Shown piece by piece: positions 24,789-30,788 of a DNA stretch of 32,572 bases; within the stretch, counting starts at the first letter, position 1; every line of letters starts with the position of its first letter. The DNA comes from Campylobacteraceae bacterium (GTDB lineage: Bacteria; Campylobacterota; Campylobacteria; Campylobacterales; Campylobacteraceae): assembly GCA_031274495.1 (NCBI GenBank), contig JAISQB010000050.1, forward strand, positions 1 through 32,572, in the 5' to 3' direction. The position numbers and the translations under genes were made by a program. Below the pieces are notes generated by a model. The model ran no database searches. It was not told the DNA's origin and worked only from the letters and a program-made list of their open reading frames with translations.

Positions 24789-25195
24789 TTGCTAAAATAT
24801 ATATCTGTGTTCTCATCCGTTCCGCCCTCGCGCCCATCCGCGCCCAACGAAACCAAATCAAAATCACCACCGCTTGGAATGTATATAAACTCGTTACCCC
24901 AAGAGTCTTTAGGAGGGCTTTTAACATCAAGATAGCCGCCGTTAGGGTACTTTTTATATTTGTTAGGATCCGGATTGGCGATGAGCGCTTTAAGCCCCTC
25001 GTCCATAGTCGGAAAATTGCCGAAATCCATTCTAAACATTTTAACAGATTCAGCAATAGTCTTCATCTGGATACACACAAGTTTTTGCTTAGCCTGCTCT
25101 GATTTGCCCAAGAGATTCGGCAAAACAAGCGTTGTAAGAAGTCCCAAAATGATAATAACCACCATAAGTTCCATAAGCGAAAAAGCTTTTTTCAA
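24776..25195 (-). CDS. gspG: Type II secretion major pseudopilin GspG
   Basis: Major subunit of the pseudopilus, 139 residues from TTG at 25195. That start is chosen because GGAGG lies five bases upstream and it gives the short leader KKA before FSLMELMVVIIILGLLTTLV. A GTG at 25207 would put the ribosome binding site inside the gene. The residue at -1 is Ala, and Glu is at +5. The C-terminal half has the GspG signatures YPTMDEGL-like (FPTMDEGLKALIANPDP), KYPNGGYL and KDSWGNEFIYIPSG, plus a calcium-site-like LGADGREGGTDENTDI. It is the first gene of the operon. Confidence 0.93.
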   Translation of the reverse strand: MKKAFSLMELMVVIIILGLLTTLVLPNLLGKSEQAKQKLVCIQMKTIAESVKMFRMDFGNFPTMDEGLKALIANPDPNKYKKYPNGGYLDVKSPPKDSWGNEFIYIPSGGDFDLVSLGADGREGGTDENTDIYFSKCEE

Positions 25196-25231
25196 ATATT
25201 CCTCCACATAAATTAAAACTGTAAAATTGCT

Positions 25232-25237
25232 ATTATA
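25232..25237 (-). promoter_or_regulatory. -10 box of the type II secretion operon
   Basis: Minus-strand TATAAT preceded by GT, about 37 bases upstream of the gspG start, with no other gene between. The -35 region (TTCTTT at 17 bases) is poor, but AT-rich upstream DNA is present. All twelve gsp genes follow with overlaps or gaps of at most about ten bases, so one promoter could serve them. Confidence 0.55.
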
Positions 25238-25899
25238 ACAGAAACCATATAAATAAAGAATATAATTTTCTGACTTGTTGGTTAAAAAAACCGCTTTTAT
25301 TTGAAATTATCTCTTCTTTGGAGCGTATGCGCTATTTTCTTAAAAACAATTTCAAAATGGTTACTAATTTTCCTCCAATGCCACCCGCGATAGCTTAAAA
25401 ATCAAAAAAGGTCGCCTATAGAAACCTTGTTTTACCATTTACCGCGATGAACAATTACGCTTATTATATCTTTTTAATTTTTACTTTTAAGATAATATTT
25501 TATAAAAATTGCCATTATATCTATTAATACAACATACGCCGGCGCAAAATAAGCTATCCGTCGAGAACTTCTCTTGTTAATAGATGTGCCGATACAAAAA
25601 ATTGCTATGATGACAACGAGCCCGTCGATTTTATTAATATATGAGCCGCATATCGATAGTACAGCAGTGGGAGATATTACGCCGATGGCTCTATGCTATA
25701 TTAAAATTCCTCAAGAAAATTTTATAATTATATAACAATTTTAATTTTTTTTTGAAAGCATTCTTGGCAGCCGCACCCACATACCGCAGCTAATTACTCA
25801 AAACGATTTAAAGATAAAATAATTTTCTATTTTTGTATCAAAATCTACCGCTTTGCCATCGTAGCTATTAATTTTTTGAGACTTTTTAAGAATTGGTGA
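25238..25899. other. Host intergenic DNA without a recognisable complete gene
   Basis: About 660 bases between the gsp promoter and the left end of the integrated element. No frame with start, ribosome binding site and reasonable length is seen on either strand. Two minus-strand pieces look coding-like: 25474-25695 (next entry) and roughly 25812-25900, which encodes KINSYDGKAVDFDTKIENYF before a stop. Before integration this DNA would have lain directly downstream of ssrA. I see no hairpin terminator for ssrA in it. Confidence 0.4.
25474..25695 (-). pseudogene. Possible remnant of a small membrane protein gene
   Basis: An open stretch of about 70 codons without a start codon at its beginning encodes residues such as DGLVVIIAIFCIGTSINKRS and IAYFAPAYVVLIDIMAIFIK, which look like two membrane helices with a basic loop, ending KYYLKSKN. 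The only Met is near the end. It could be a decayed gene or chance; the hydrophobic pattern and lack of stops are the only evidence. Confidence 0.3.
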
Positions 25900-25924
25900 T
25901 TTTACTATGGTGGAAGTGAGGGGA
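25900..25924. repeat. Left attachment site (displaced ssrA 3' end)
   Basis: 25-bp copy of the ssrA 3' end and following bases, identical to 32011-32035 and in the same orientation. The match continues outward for about five bases (GGTGA) if one T is gapped. It contains 17 bases of tmRNA sequence including the CCA end but no upstream tRNA-like part, so it is a fragment left by integration, not a gene. Confidence 0.9.
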
Positions 25925-26016
25925 GCTACTGACAAACAGAGGGCTAAAAACTGTTATAAAGTACGATAAATACGGGCTTTTATAAGTAGTTTAAGGTTTG
26001 GAGTTTGGGGTAAAAG

Positions 26017-26033
26017 CTACCCTATGGCTACCC
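26017..26033 (+). repeat. Terminal repeat TACCC-N6-TACCC, left copy
   Basis: The 17-base CTACCCTATGGCTACCC occurs here, 92 bases inside the left att site. It occurs again at 31880-31896, about 115 bases inside the right att site, in the same orientation. It is itself two TACCC half-sites 11 bases apart. This fits an arm-type integrase or excisionase binding site. Confidence 0.6.
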
Positions 26034-26093
26034 ATCATCTAAAAAACTACCTCTTTTGAATGATTTTTGATGTCTGAAAGTTGCTTTGAATTG

Positions 26094-26099
26094 TACAAT
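26094..26099 (+). promoter_or_regulatory. -10 box for the 82-residue plus-strand gene
   Basis: TACAAT 24 bases before the ATG at 26124. No convincing -35 box at 17 bases. The leader carries GGAGGG. Confidence 0.35.
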
Positions 26100-26123
26100 A
26101 AAATTTCTTTCGGAGGGTTAAAT

Positions 26124-26372
26124 ATGAGTGAGATAGTAAAAGGTGTTGAAAACAACGATAATAAAACGCTTGTTTTGATAGATAAAGATGAGTGTTTAAA
26201 AAAACTCTTTAGTTGCTCTTGTATCCTTGCTACGCTAAGGCTTGCCACTAAATATGAAGATGAAATTGAAAGCATATATGTAGATGAAGTGATAAAGCCT
26301 GTTGAAGATATTCTTCATAACATATATGATGAGATTGAATTTCGCACGCCTAAAGGTGGGGGCGGGGTTTAA
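26124..26372 (+). CDS. Small protein of unknown function, only plus-strand gene
   Basis: An 82-residue soluble, acidic protein from the ATG at 26124, chosen because GGAGGG lies upstream at good spacing. It contains LVLIDKDECLKKLFSCSCIL then ATLRLATKYEDEIESIYVDE and ends in a Gly-rich GGGGV. Mostly helical by eye, with no membrane segment. I do not recognise the family. It is transcribed toward the lipoprotein gene, opposite to the rest of the element, so it is an independent unit. In phage satellites genes placed like this near an att site are often cargo, such as phage-interference or toxin genes, but nothing in the sequence shows that here. Confidence 0.65.
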   Translation: MSEIVKGVENNDNKTLVLIDKDECLKKLFSCSCILATLRLATKYEDEIESIYVDEVIKPVEDILHNIYDEIEFRTPKGGGGV

Positions 26373-26412
26373 CTTGTGGGTTGAGCTGGAACGCTCAAAG
26401 GCAATAGAGCAA

Positions 26413-26454
26413 TAGGCGGCGCGTGATGTTTTATAAGTCTTTAGCCGCCTCTTT
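26413..26454 (+). terminator. Candidate terminator after the small plus-strand gene
   Basis: Inverted repeat AGGCGGC (26413-26419) with GCCGCCT (26444-26450), followed by CTTTT on the plus strand. The loop is long (24 bases), which weakens the case. The right arm lies within the last codons of the convergent lipoprotein gene. Confidence 0.4.
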
Positions 26455-27099
26455 TAGCTTTGCCTGCTCCTTTTCTTTTGCTTGCCTTTCAGCTTCTAAG
26501 CGGATTTTTTCAGCAGGTTCTGCCGCCAATTTTGATAATTTAGAACTCTTTATAATCATACTACATTCAGAGTTTTTATAACAAGATGTGTTAAGTTTCC
26601 CACCGCCCCTTGTAATATATAAAAAGCTTGGAAAGGCTTTTGAGTAACTTCTATATTCTATGTTTTCTACTATTTTATCGCCCTCCATTCTGTATCCGCT
26701 CGTGTAACTTTCGGAATATGTATCTTCATAGTCAAAAAAGCTTGTGCCATACTTTTTTTTAATTGTTTGTAGTATCTTGTTGTTATTGCTTCTATTATGC
26801 AGTGTTTCATTCCCTTTAGAAAACTCATCATATTTTATTTCAGTCCAATAAAATTGGTTATCAAAAAAACGATATTCTATGCTCCTTAAATCCACCTCGC
26901 CTATCTTTAAAAGCTCATCTTTTTTGGTGGCTATCACCTCTTTTGAGGTTTTGTTATCGCTTATAATGGTGTGATTGCCAAGCTTTTCTATAGGCTCACC
27001 CCACTTCATATCACGAAAGCCAACGATGGGACTATTACCAAAGCAACCGCTAAACATAATACCCACTACAACCAGTAGCAAAAAACTAACCTTTTTCAT
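26431..27099 (-). CDS. Lipoprotein of unknown function, possible element cargo
   Basis: A 222-residue exported protein from the ATG at 27099, which has GGGGG at good spacing; a longer frame upstream lacks this. The signal peptide MKKVSFLLLVVVGIMFSGC ends in a lipobox with Cys at residue 19. The mature part opens VGFRDMKWGEPIEKLG, a pattern (F-x-x-x-KWG) seen in small periplasmic domains. It has several Tyr/Phe-rich strands, one Cys pair (TSCYKNSEC) and a charged helical tail (EKIRLEAERQAKEKEQAK). No function is recognised. Lipoproteins carried by prophages and satellites sometimes block superinfection; here that is only a guess from context. Confidence 0.7.
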   Translation of the reverse strand: MKKVSFLLLVVVGIMFSGCFGNSPIVGFRDMKWGEPIEKLGNHTIISDNKTSKEVIATKKDELLKIGEVDLRSIEYRFFDNQFYWTEIKYDEFSKGNETLHNRSNNNKILQTIKKKYGTSFFDYEDTYSESYTSGYRMEGDKIVENIEYRSYSKAFPSFLYITRGGGKLNTSCYKNSECSMIIKSSKLSKLAAEPAEKIRLEAERQAKEKEQAKLKEAAKDL

Positions 27100-27217
27100 A
27101 AAAGCCCCCTTGATGTTTATTTTCGTAAATTGTACATCTGAAAATGTTGATGATGTGTAAATTTGGGGGCAAAAAGGCAAGGACTATGACAAAAACAACT
27201 GACAAAATTTGGTTACA

Positions 27218-27240
27218 TTTGTTAATGTTTTTGTTGCTAA
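27218..27240. repeat. Iteron-like direct repeat, copy 1
   Basis: 23 bases beginning TTGTTAATGTTTTTGTTG, repeated at 27284-27306 with one mismatch (GCTAAA versus GTTAAA). Only two clear copies are seen, with AT-rich related sequence nearby. Confidence 0.55.
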
Positions 27241-27283
27241 AACCGTTGGTAATACGGGCTTTTGAGCATAAAAACAGTTTATT

Positions 27284-27306
27284 ATTGTTAATGTTTTTGT
27301 TGTTAA
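27284..27306. repeat. Iteron-like direct repeat, copy 2
   Basis: Second copy of the repeat at 27218-27240, same orientation, start-to-start distance 66 bases (about six helical turns). Confidence 0.55.
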
Positions 27307-27517
27307 AGTAAGGGCAAAAACGCTCCAAAGGCTGAAAGGTAAGCCGTTTTGTCTTGCCTTTGTCATAGTTTTTGTTTTAAAAAGTTTGGCGCGCATAAAA
27401 TCTTTGCTATATGCGCGGTACTGCGGGGCGGGGTCTGTAGAGATTTAACCCGCCCCTCCCTATGGTGTTTGGTGTCATACTTTGTAACACTGACTATGCC
27501 ACTTATCAAAGACTATA

Positions 27518-28024
27518 TCAAGGCGTGATAGCGTCTGTTTTGCTTGTCTGCGGTGCTGTATCGCTTTGTATGGCGTCTTTGTCTTGTTGGGTAGGCGCTT
27601 GTGTGTCTGTACCGTTATCTCTTTTAAAGGGGCGGTAGAGACCACTCAAAAAGGCTTTTAAGCCATCTATCCACCAAAGCGAAACACTATGTGTTTTTGT
27701 TTGCTCCTTGAGCTTCATTTGCCCTCTGGCGCGTGGATTAAGTCCAAGCCTATCAGAATAGGCTATGACTATCTTTTCGCACTTAAAGGCTAACTCTACG
27801 TTTTGATAGTTGATAGATAAGTTTTGCGGTGTAACTTTTATTGCCTCATTGAGTAGGCAATTGCAAAGCACCGAATAACGAACAAACCGTTTTATTACCT
27901 TTTGGTCTAACCGTTCGGTGATAACTCCTGTTTGCTCTAACTCTTTTGTAACATCTTGTTCTAACTCTCGCACAAGCTCATCAAACCCCGTTTGCTCTTC
28001 TTGCTGTTTTATTTCTTTTTTCAC
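27518..28024 (-). CDS. TerS-like protein 2 (P27-type small terminase domain, no HTH)
   Basis: A 168-residue protein paralogous to the C-terminal half of its upstream neighbour. It starts at GTG 28024 with AAGGAG six bases upstream. The shared core runs KELEQTGVITERLDQKVI, then AFKCEKIVIAYSDRLGLNPR and ARGQMKLKE. The layout 'leader helix - G-(V/L)-(I/L)-T-x-x-D - Y - LGL-x-P-x-AR' is the signature of P27-family phage small terminase subunits, which choose the DNA to be packaged. Unlike copy 1 it lacks the N-terminal helix-turn-helix. It has its own tail: WWIDGLKAFLSGLYRPFKRD plus a Thr/Gln/Asp-rich end. DNA identity to copy 1 is about 89 percent over 27703-27797. Family call is from memory of the pattern. 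Confidence 0.65.
   Translation of the reverse strand: MKKEIKQQEEQTGFDELVRELEQDVTKELEQTGVITERLDQKVIKRFVRYSVLCNCLLNEAIKVTPQNLSINYQNVELAFKCEKIVIAYSDRLGLNPRARGQMKLKEQTKTHSVSLWWIDGLKAFLSGLYRPFKRDNGTDTQAPTQQDKDAIQSDTAPQTSKTDAITP
27703..27797 (-). repeat. Duplicated terS-core segment (partner 28142-28236)
   Basis: A 95-base direct repeat at an offset of 439 bases with about ten differences counted by eye. A second conserved block lies near 27898-27952 and 28351-28405. It marks a tandem duplication inside the element with later divergence at both ends of the protein. Confidence 0.75.
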
Positions 28025-28088
28025 TTCATACTCCTTAGAATATTATTTGTATAAAGGCTTGCCATTAAGCAAAGCCACCTTAAACCTA

Positions 28089-28724
28089 TTACCTTTTTAT
28101 TATCCATTTCATCACGCCGCTATCATCATCCACCTCTTCTTGTTCCTTGAGCTTCATTTGACCTCTGGCGCGTGGATTAAGTCCCAGTCTATCGGAATAG
28201 GCTATGATTATCTTTTCGCATTTGAGGGCAAACTCTGCATAACGGTGAATGGTAGATAAGCGCTGTGGTGTAACTTCCGTGAAGTCTTGCTTAGCTGCCT
28301 CTTTGAGTAGATAATCACGGAGTGTTGAGTAGTAGCAAAACTGCTCTATTGCCTTTTGGTCTAACCGTTCGGTAATAACTCCTGCTTGCTCTAACTCTCT
28401 TGTAACGCTAAAACTAAGCTCTTTAGCCTTTGGGGCTATGATTACCTGTATCTCTGATAAGGTTCTAAAGCGGTTGGCTTTTACGGGATAAGCGTCTTGT
28501 TTTGCTTTTTCTATGTCACCGCCAAGCTTTTTAATCGTTTCAGCGTTTATAAATAGCTTGTTGCCCCTCCTTATGGTTTCTAACTCACCGCTTTTGATTA
28601 GCCTCCATACAGTCCGCTCTGTCTTTTCAAGTGCCGTAGCGGTCTCTTTGATGGTTAATTCAACCTCTTTTTTGCCTCCTTTGCTCTTAAGTGAAATAGT
28701 AGTTGCGTTGTTATTGTCAATCAT
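28089..28724 (-). CDS. TerS-like protein 1: helix-turn-helix fused to P27-type small terminase domain
   Basis: A 211-residue protein from the ATG at 28724, set by AGGAGG six bases upstream and an ATGA overlap with the rep stop; a longer frame upstream lies within rep. Residues about 20-70 form an HTH_17/MerR-like domain (LTIKETATALEKTERTVWRL, then GELETIRRGNKLFI). Residues about 95-195 carry the small terminase pattern: IIAPKAKELSFSVTRELEQA, GVITERLDQKAIEQF, and AYSDRLGLNPRARGQMKLKE. Small terminases bind pac/cos sites through an N-terminal DNA-binding domain; an excisionase-type helix-turn-helix in that place is unusual. In satellites a private TerS redirects the helper phage's packaging motor. 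Confidence 0.68.
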   Translation of the reverse strand: MIDNNNATTISLKSKGGKKEVELTIKETATALEKTERTVWRLIKSGELETIRRGNKLFINAETIKKLGGDIEKAKQDAYPVKANRFRTLSEIQVIIAPKAKELSFSVTRELEQAGVITERLDQKAIEQFCYYSTLRDYLLKEAAKQDFTEVTPQRLSTIHRYAEFALKCEKIIIAYSDRLGLNPRARGQMKLKEQEEVDDDSGVMKWIIKR

Positions 28725-29599
28725 TTTTTGCCTCCTTTTTGGGCTATTTTTGGCTGTAAACTTAAATCGCCTTTTGAATGCCGTTGTGGTGGGGGTTTGT
28801 GGCTTGTTTGTGTTGCATTTTGTACCAATATACTTAATAGACACCAGTCCACCTGAAACTTAAGGCGCGGTTTTAATGTTTTTTGTGTAGCTTGACCGCG
28901 CTTTTTTTGAGGCTCATTACTAAATGCTTTTTGGATGGTCTTATTACACGCTGCGATAACCTCATTGATACTATCTAATCTTTTAAGCCTTGCCTTACAA
29001 AATGAAAACTCCAGACGATAACAAATGTGTTTGGCTTTGTCTGTCTTATGATAGTGTTTCACATTGTAGTACGTGTTTGTCCGCCCCTCTTTGGCTGTTT
29101 TTAAGTAGATGGTATTCCAACGGCGGTATAGCTCTCTTTTGAGCCTGTGGGCTATTGTAGATACATTAAAGGGCTTGTTGCTATCAAAGGCTATATCAAG
29201 GCGTGAGAATTTGAAGCTATCTTGTCCGATGAGGTTAATAACCTCTTGCAAATCTTCACACATAGGAGCGTCAAAGAGGTTATATTGTTTTAAGCCTTGA
29301 AATGTTAGCGTGTAATCCTTTTGGCGTTTATGCTGCGTGATTTTATACCTACAACCTCGCGGGCTTATTAAGATAGCCAAATAAGAGTAAAGCGCAGGTT
29401 TAAATGCGTTTTGTGGCTTTTTGCCTTTTGCTTTAACACTTGCTTTGCCTCTTTTGGGCTTGAAATAGTCGTTTATAAGCTCTTGGTTAAAGACAAGGTG
29501 ATTTTTAACGGTCATCATCTTAAAGCCTGCCGCAGTGCGTAACTTATCCAAAATGGTATCATTAAAATCAAGAGCCACACTATCAATAAAGCCTCTCAT
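28721..29599 (-). CDS. Rep_trans-type replication initiation protein
   Basis: A 292-residue protein. It has the features I associate with Rep_trans/phage-type rolling-circle initiators: DSFKFSRLDIAFDSNKPFN (R-x-D-x-A-x-D motif), then NTIYLKTAKEGRTNTYYNVK with YHKTDKAKHICYRLEFSFCK, corresponding to the T-I-Y...Y-x-K...R-x-E-x segments of the family. The nicking Tyr is probably one of the Tyr residues in the TIY or YYNVKHYHK stretch. The C-terminal 90 residues are basic and of unknown role. The ATG at 29599 overlaps the preceding gene by 17 bases; the stop overlaps TerS-like 1 in an ATGA. It would allow the excised element to replicate. Confidence 0.7.
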   Translation of the reverse strand: MRGFIDSVALDFNDTILDKLRTAAGFKMMTVKNHLVFNQELINDYFKPKRGKASVKAKGKKPQNAFKPALYSYLAILISPRGCRYKITQHKRQKDYTLTFQGLKQYNLFDAPMCEDLQEVINLIGQDSFKFSRLDIAFDSNKPFNVSTIAHRLKRELYRRWNTIYLKTAKEGRTNTYYNVKHYHKTDKAKHICYRLEFSFCKARLKRLDSINEVIAACNKTIQKAFSNEPQKKRGQATQKTLKPRLKFQVDWCLLSILVQNATQTSHKPPPQRHSKGDLSLQPKIAQKGGKK

Positions 29600-29810
29600 T
29601 GCAAAGGGCTAAAAACTCTTTAGCCCTTTTGTTGCTGATAATGCAAAATATACGGTGGTTACCCTGCCAAATTGCGCCGCAAATGCCATCATCTCTTAAC
29701 TGCTTTAGGTAGAGATTGGCGTTTGAGATGTCAAACTCTTTGGCTGTTACCCATACGCGCTGTTTCATTGCTTTTAAGAGCGTGAGTTTGTGTTTTAGTG
29801 CTTTGCTCAT
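29583..29810 (-). CDS. Small winged-helix-like protein
   Basis: A 75-residue basic protein from the ATG at 29810, with GAGGTG upstream. Residues about 15-60 read MKQRVWVTAKEFDISNANLY, LKQLRDDG and IWQGNHRIFCI, which looks like a winged helix: recognition helix followed by a beta hairpin. It stands between the AlpA-like gene and rep with 8- and 17-base junctions, so it belongs to the same transcript. A role as replication accessory or regulator is likely from position; the family is not recognised. Confidence 0.6.
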   Translation of the reverse strand: MSKALKHKLTLLKAMKQRVWVTAKEFDISNANLYLKQLRDDGICGAIWQGNHRIFCIISNKRAKEFLALCNERLY

Positions 29811-29818
29811 AGTTCACC

Positions 29819-30016
29819 TCAACTTGCCGTCTTAGTTAGGTGTTGCTCCATAAACTTTGTAAGTTCGCTTATGGGGTATAAAACCTTTGAGTTTTTGCCC
29901 TTGCCGCTTTTAAAATAGCGTGCGCCTAATCCATTAGACCTTAACCGCTGAAGTGTCGTTGTCGAAATGCCAAGATATTCCGCCGCTTCTTTGGGTGTCA
30001 AAGTCATTTTACCCAT
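29819..30016 (-). CDS. AlpA-like helix-turn-helix regulator/excisionase
   Basis: A 65-residue protein from the ATG at 30016, with AAAGGA upstream. It is a single HTH_17 domain: MTLTPKEAAEYLGISTTTLQ RLRS, then a basic wing GARYFKSGKGKNSKVLYPIS and a helix ELTKFMEQHL. AlpA-type proteins act as excisionases and as activators of integrase or replication genes in prophages and Gram-negative satellites. It is the first gene of the alpA-HTH-rep-terS-terS block. The terminal TACCC repeats near both att sites are plausible targets. Confidence 0.75.
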   Translation of the reverse strand: MGKMTLTPKEAAEYLGISTTTLQRLRSNGLGARYFKSGKGKNSKVLYPISELTKFMEQHLTKTAS

Positions 30017-30224
30017 AGTAAAATCCTTTATATGTCAAATTAAGGGTTTTAAAGCCCTGATGAAATGGTGGCATATGGCGGAATTTAGGGTCAAAGCTCT
30101 TCCGATTATTTATCGGAGGTGGCTGTATTGCGGGTTTAGGTGTGTTTTTGTATGGTACGATGAGGTAAAGCGCTCAAAGGCAAATGATGGATATATGGGG
30201 GTTTGGCGTGGTTTTTTTATGATA
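30017..30224. other. Gap between the 187-residue gene and alpA, with hairpin
   Basis: About 200 bases. It holds an inverted repeat TCCGAT (30101-30106) with ATCGGA (30112-30117), loop five bases, extendable by two pairs, and a shorter GGG/CCC repeat near 30042-30058. No T-run follows on the minus strand. The promoter for alpA is expected here, but I see no clear -35/-10 pair. The 13-base CGCTCAAAGGCAA at 30171 also occurs near 26391. Confidence 0.35.
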
Positions 30225-30788
30225 TTAGTCTGGGTCAAGGTGTTTTATAAGCTCTGTTATAGCGCTATTGCTAACATTATGAGACTTTAAAAACTTGCGT
30301 ATCGGTTCAACATTGGCTTTTATTTTGAGTATGTGGTTTGGAAAGTACTTATCAATATCTTGTATATATCTATCAATATCACTTATAAGCTGCTCTCTTT
30401 TGTTGGAATATGAAAGGACTTCTAAATCCTCTCTTATTGCTCTAAACCTTTCAATATTGATTTGCCGTATCTTTTCTATAGAGCGATTTTGTAGCTTTTG
30501 TTTGTGGGCTTTCGTTGGGGCGGTAAAAGCTTTCCATATCTCTTTTGTTCCCTTTGCGGTTAGATAATCAAAAATCATTGCGATAAGCTCTTTGAGTATC
30601 TTTTTTTTATTTCTTTCGCTTCGGCTTTCAATGTGATAATGCCACCCCATTAAAAAATCAATCGTTTTATCGTCTATTTTGCTTTTTACCTCTTCTATGG
30701 GCAACTTTTTTATTGTTTTTTTAATAAACAGCTCTATATTATCTTTGGGTGCGTTTTTAAACATTAAAACTAAATCATTAAAATTCAT
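30225..30788 (-). CDS. Unknown 187-residue helical protein coupled to the integrase
   Basis: A basic, almost fully helical protein with no membrane segment or signal peptide. Segments: MNFNDLVLMFKNAPKDNIEL, TIDFLMGWHYHIESRSERNK and a long helix region around SIEKIRQINIERFRAIREDL, likely coiled coil. No family recognised. Its ATG overlaps the integrase stop in an ATGA, so it is made together with the integrase. Candidate roles, from position only: recombination directionality, replication control, or interference with a helper or competing phage. Confidence 0.7.
   Translation of the reverse strand: MNFNDLVLMFKNAPKDNIELFIKKTIKKLPIEEVKSKIDDKTIDFLMGWHYHIESRSERNKKKILKELIAMIFDYLTAKGTKEIWKAFTAPTKAHKQKLQNRSIEKIRQINIERFRAIREDLEVLSYSNKREQLISDIDRYIQDIDKYFPNHILKIKANVEPIRKFLKSHNVSNSAITELIKHLDPD

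Larger units (their letters stand above)
27184..27517. other. Noncoding region with repeats and hairpins, candidate origin or packaging site
   Basis: About 330 bases without a credible gene between the second TerS-like gene and the lipoprotein. It contains a 23-base direct repeat (27218-27240 and 27284-27306, one mismatch, 66 bases apart). A perfect 8-bp hairpin CGCGCATA/TATGCGCG lies at 27390-27397 with 27410-27417, and a GC-only 8-bp hairpin GGGGCGGG/CCCGCCCC at 27425-27432 with 27449-27456. No T-run follows the GC hairpin on the minus strand, so it does not look like a terminator. Repeats plus hairpins next to rep and terS genes suggest an origin or packaging site. Confidence 0.5.

Noticed and set aside
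14740-25195. Competence (Cts-type) or type IV pilus operon instead of type II secretion
   Set aside because: The presence of GspC with a PDZ domain and of GspK-, GspL-, GspM- and GspN-like proteins in one operon fits type II secretion better; DNA-uptake use cannot be fully excluded.
25900-25924. Possible second tRNA or tmRNA gene at the left end
   Set aside because: Only the last 17 bases of the tmRNA are present, with no acceptor partner upstream; it is the displaced att copy.
27184-27396. 70-codon minus-strand frame in the repeat region of the element
   Set aside because: Composed largely of the AT-rich direct repeats (KTLT units), no ribosome binding site; treated as noncoding.
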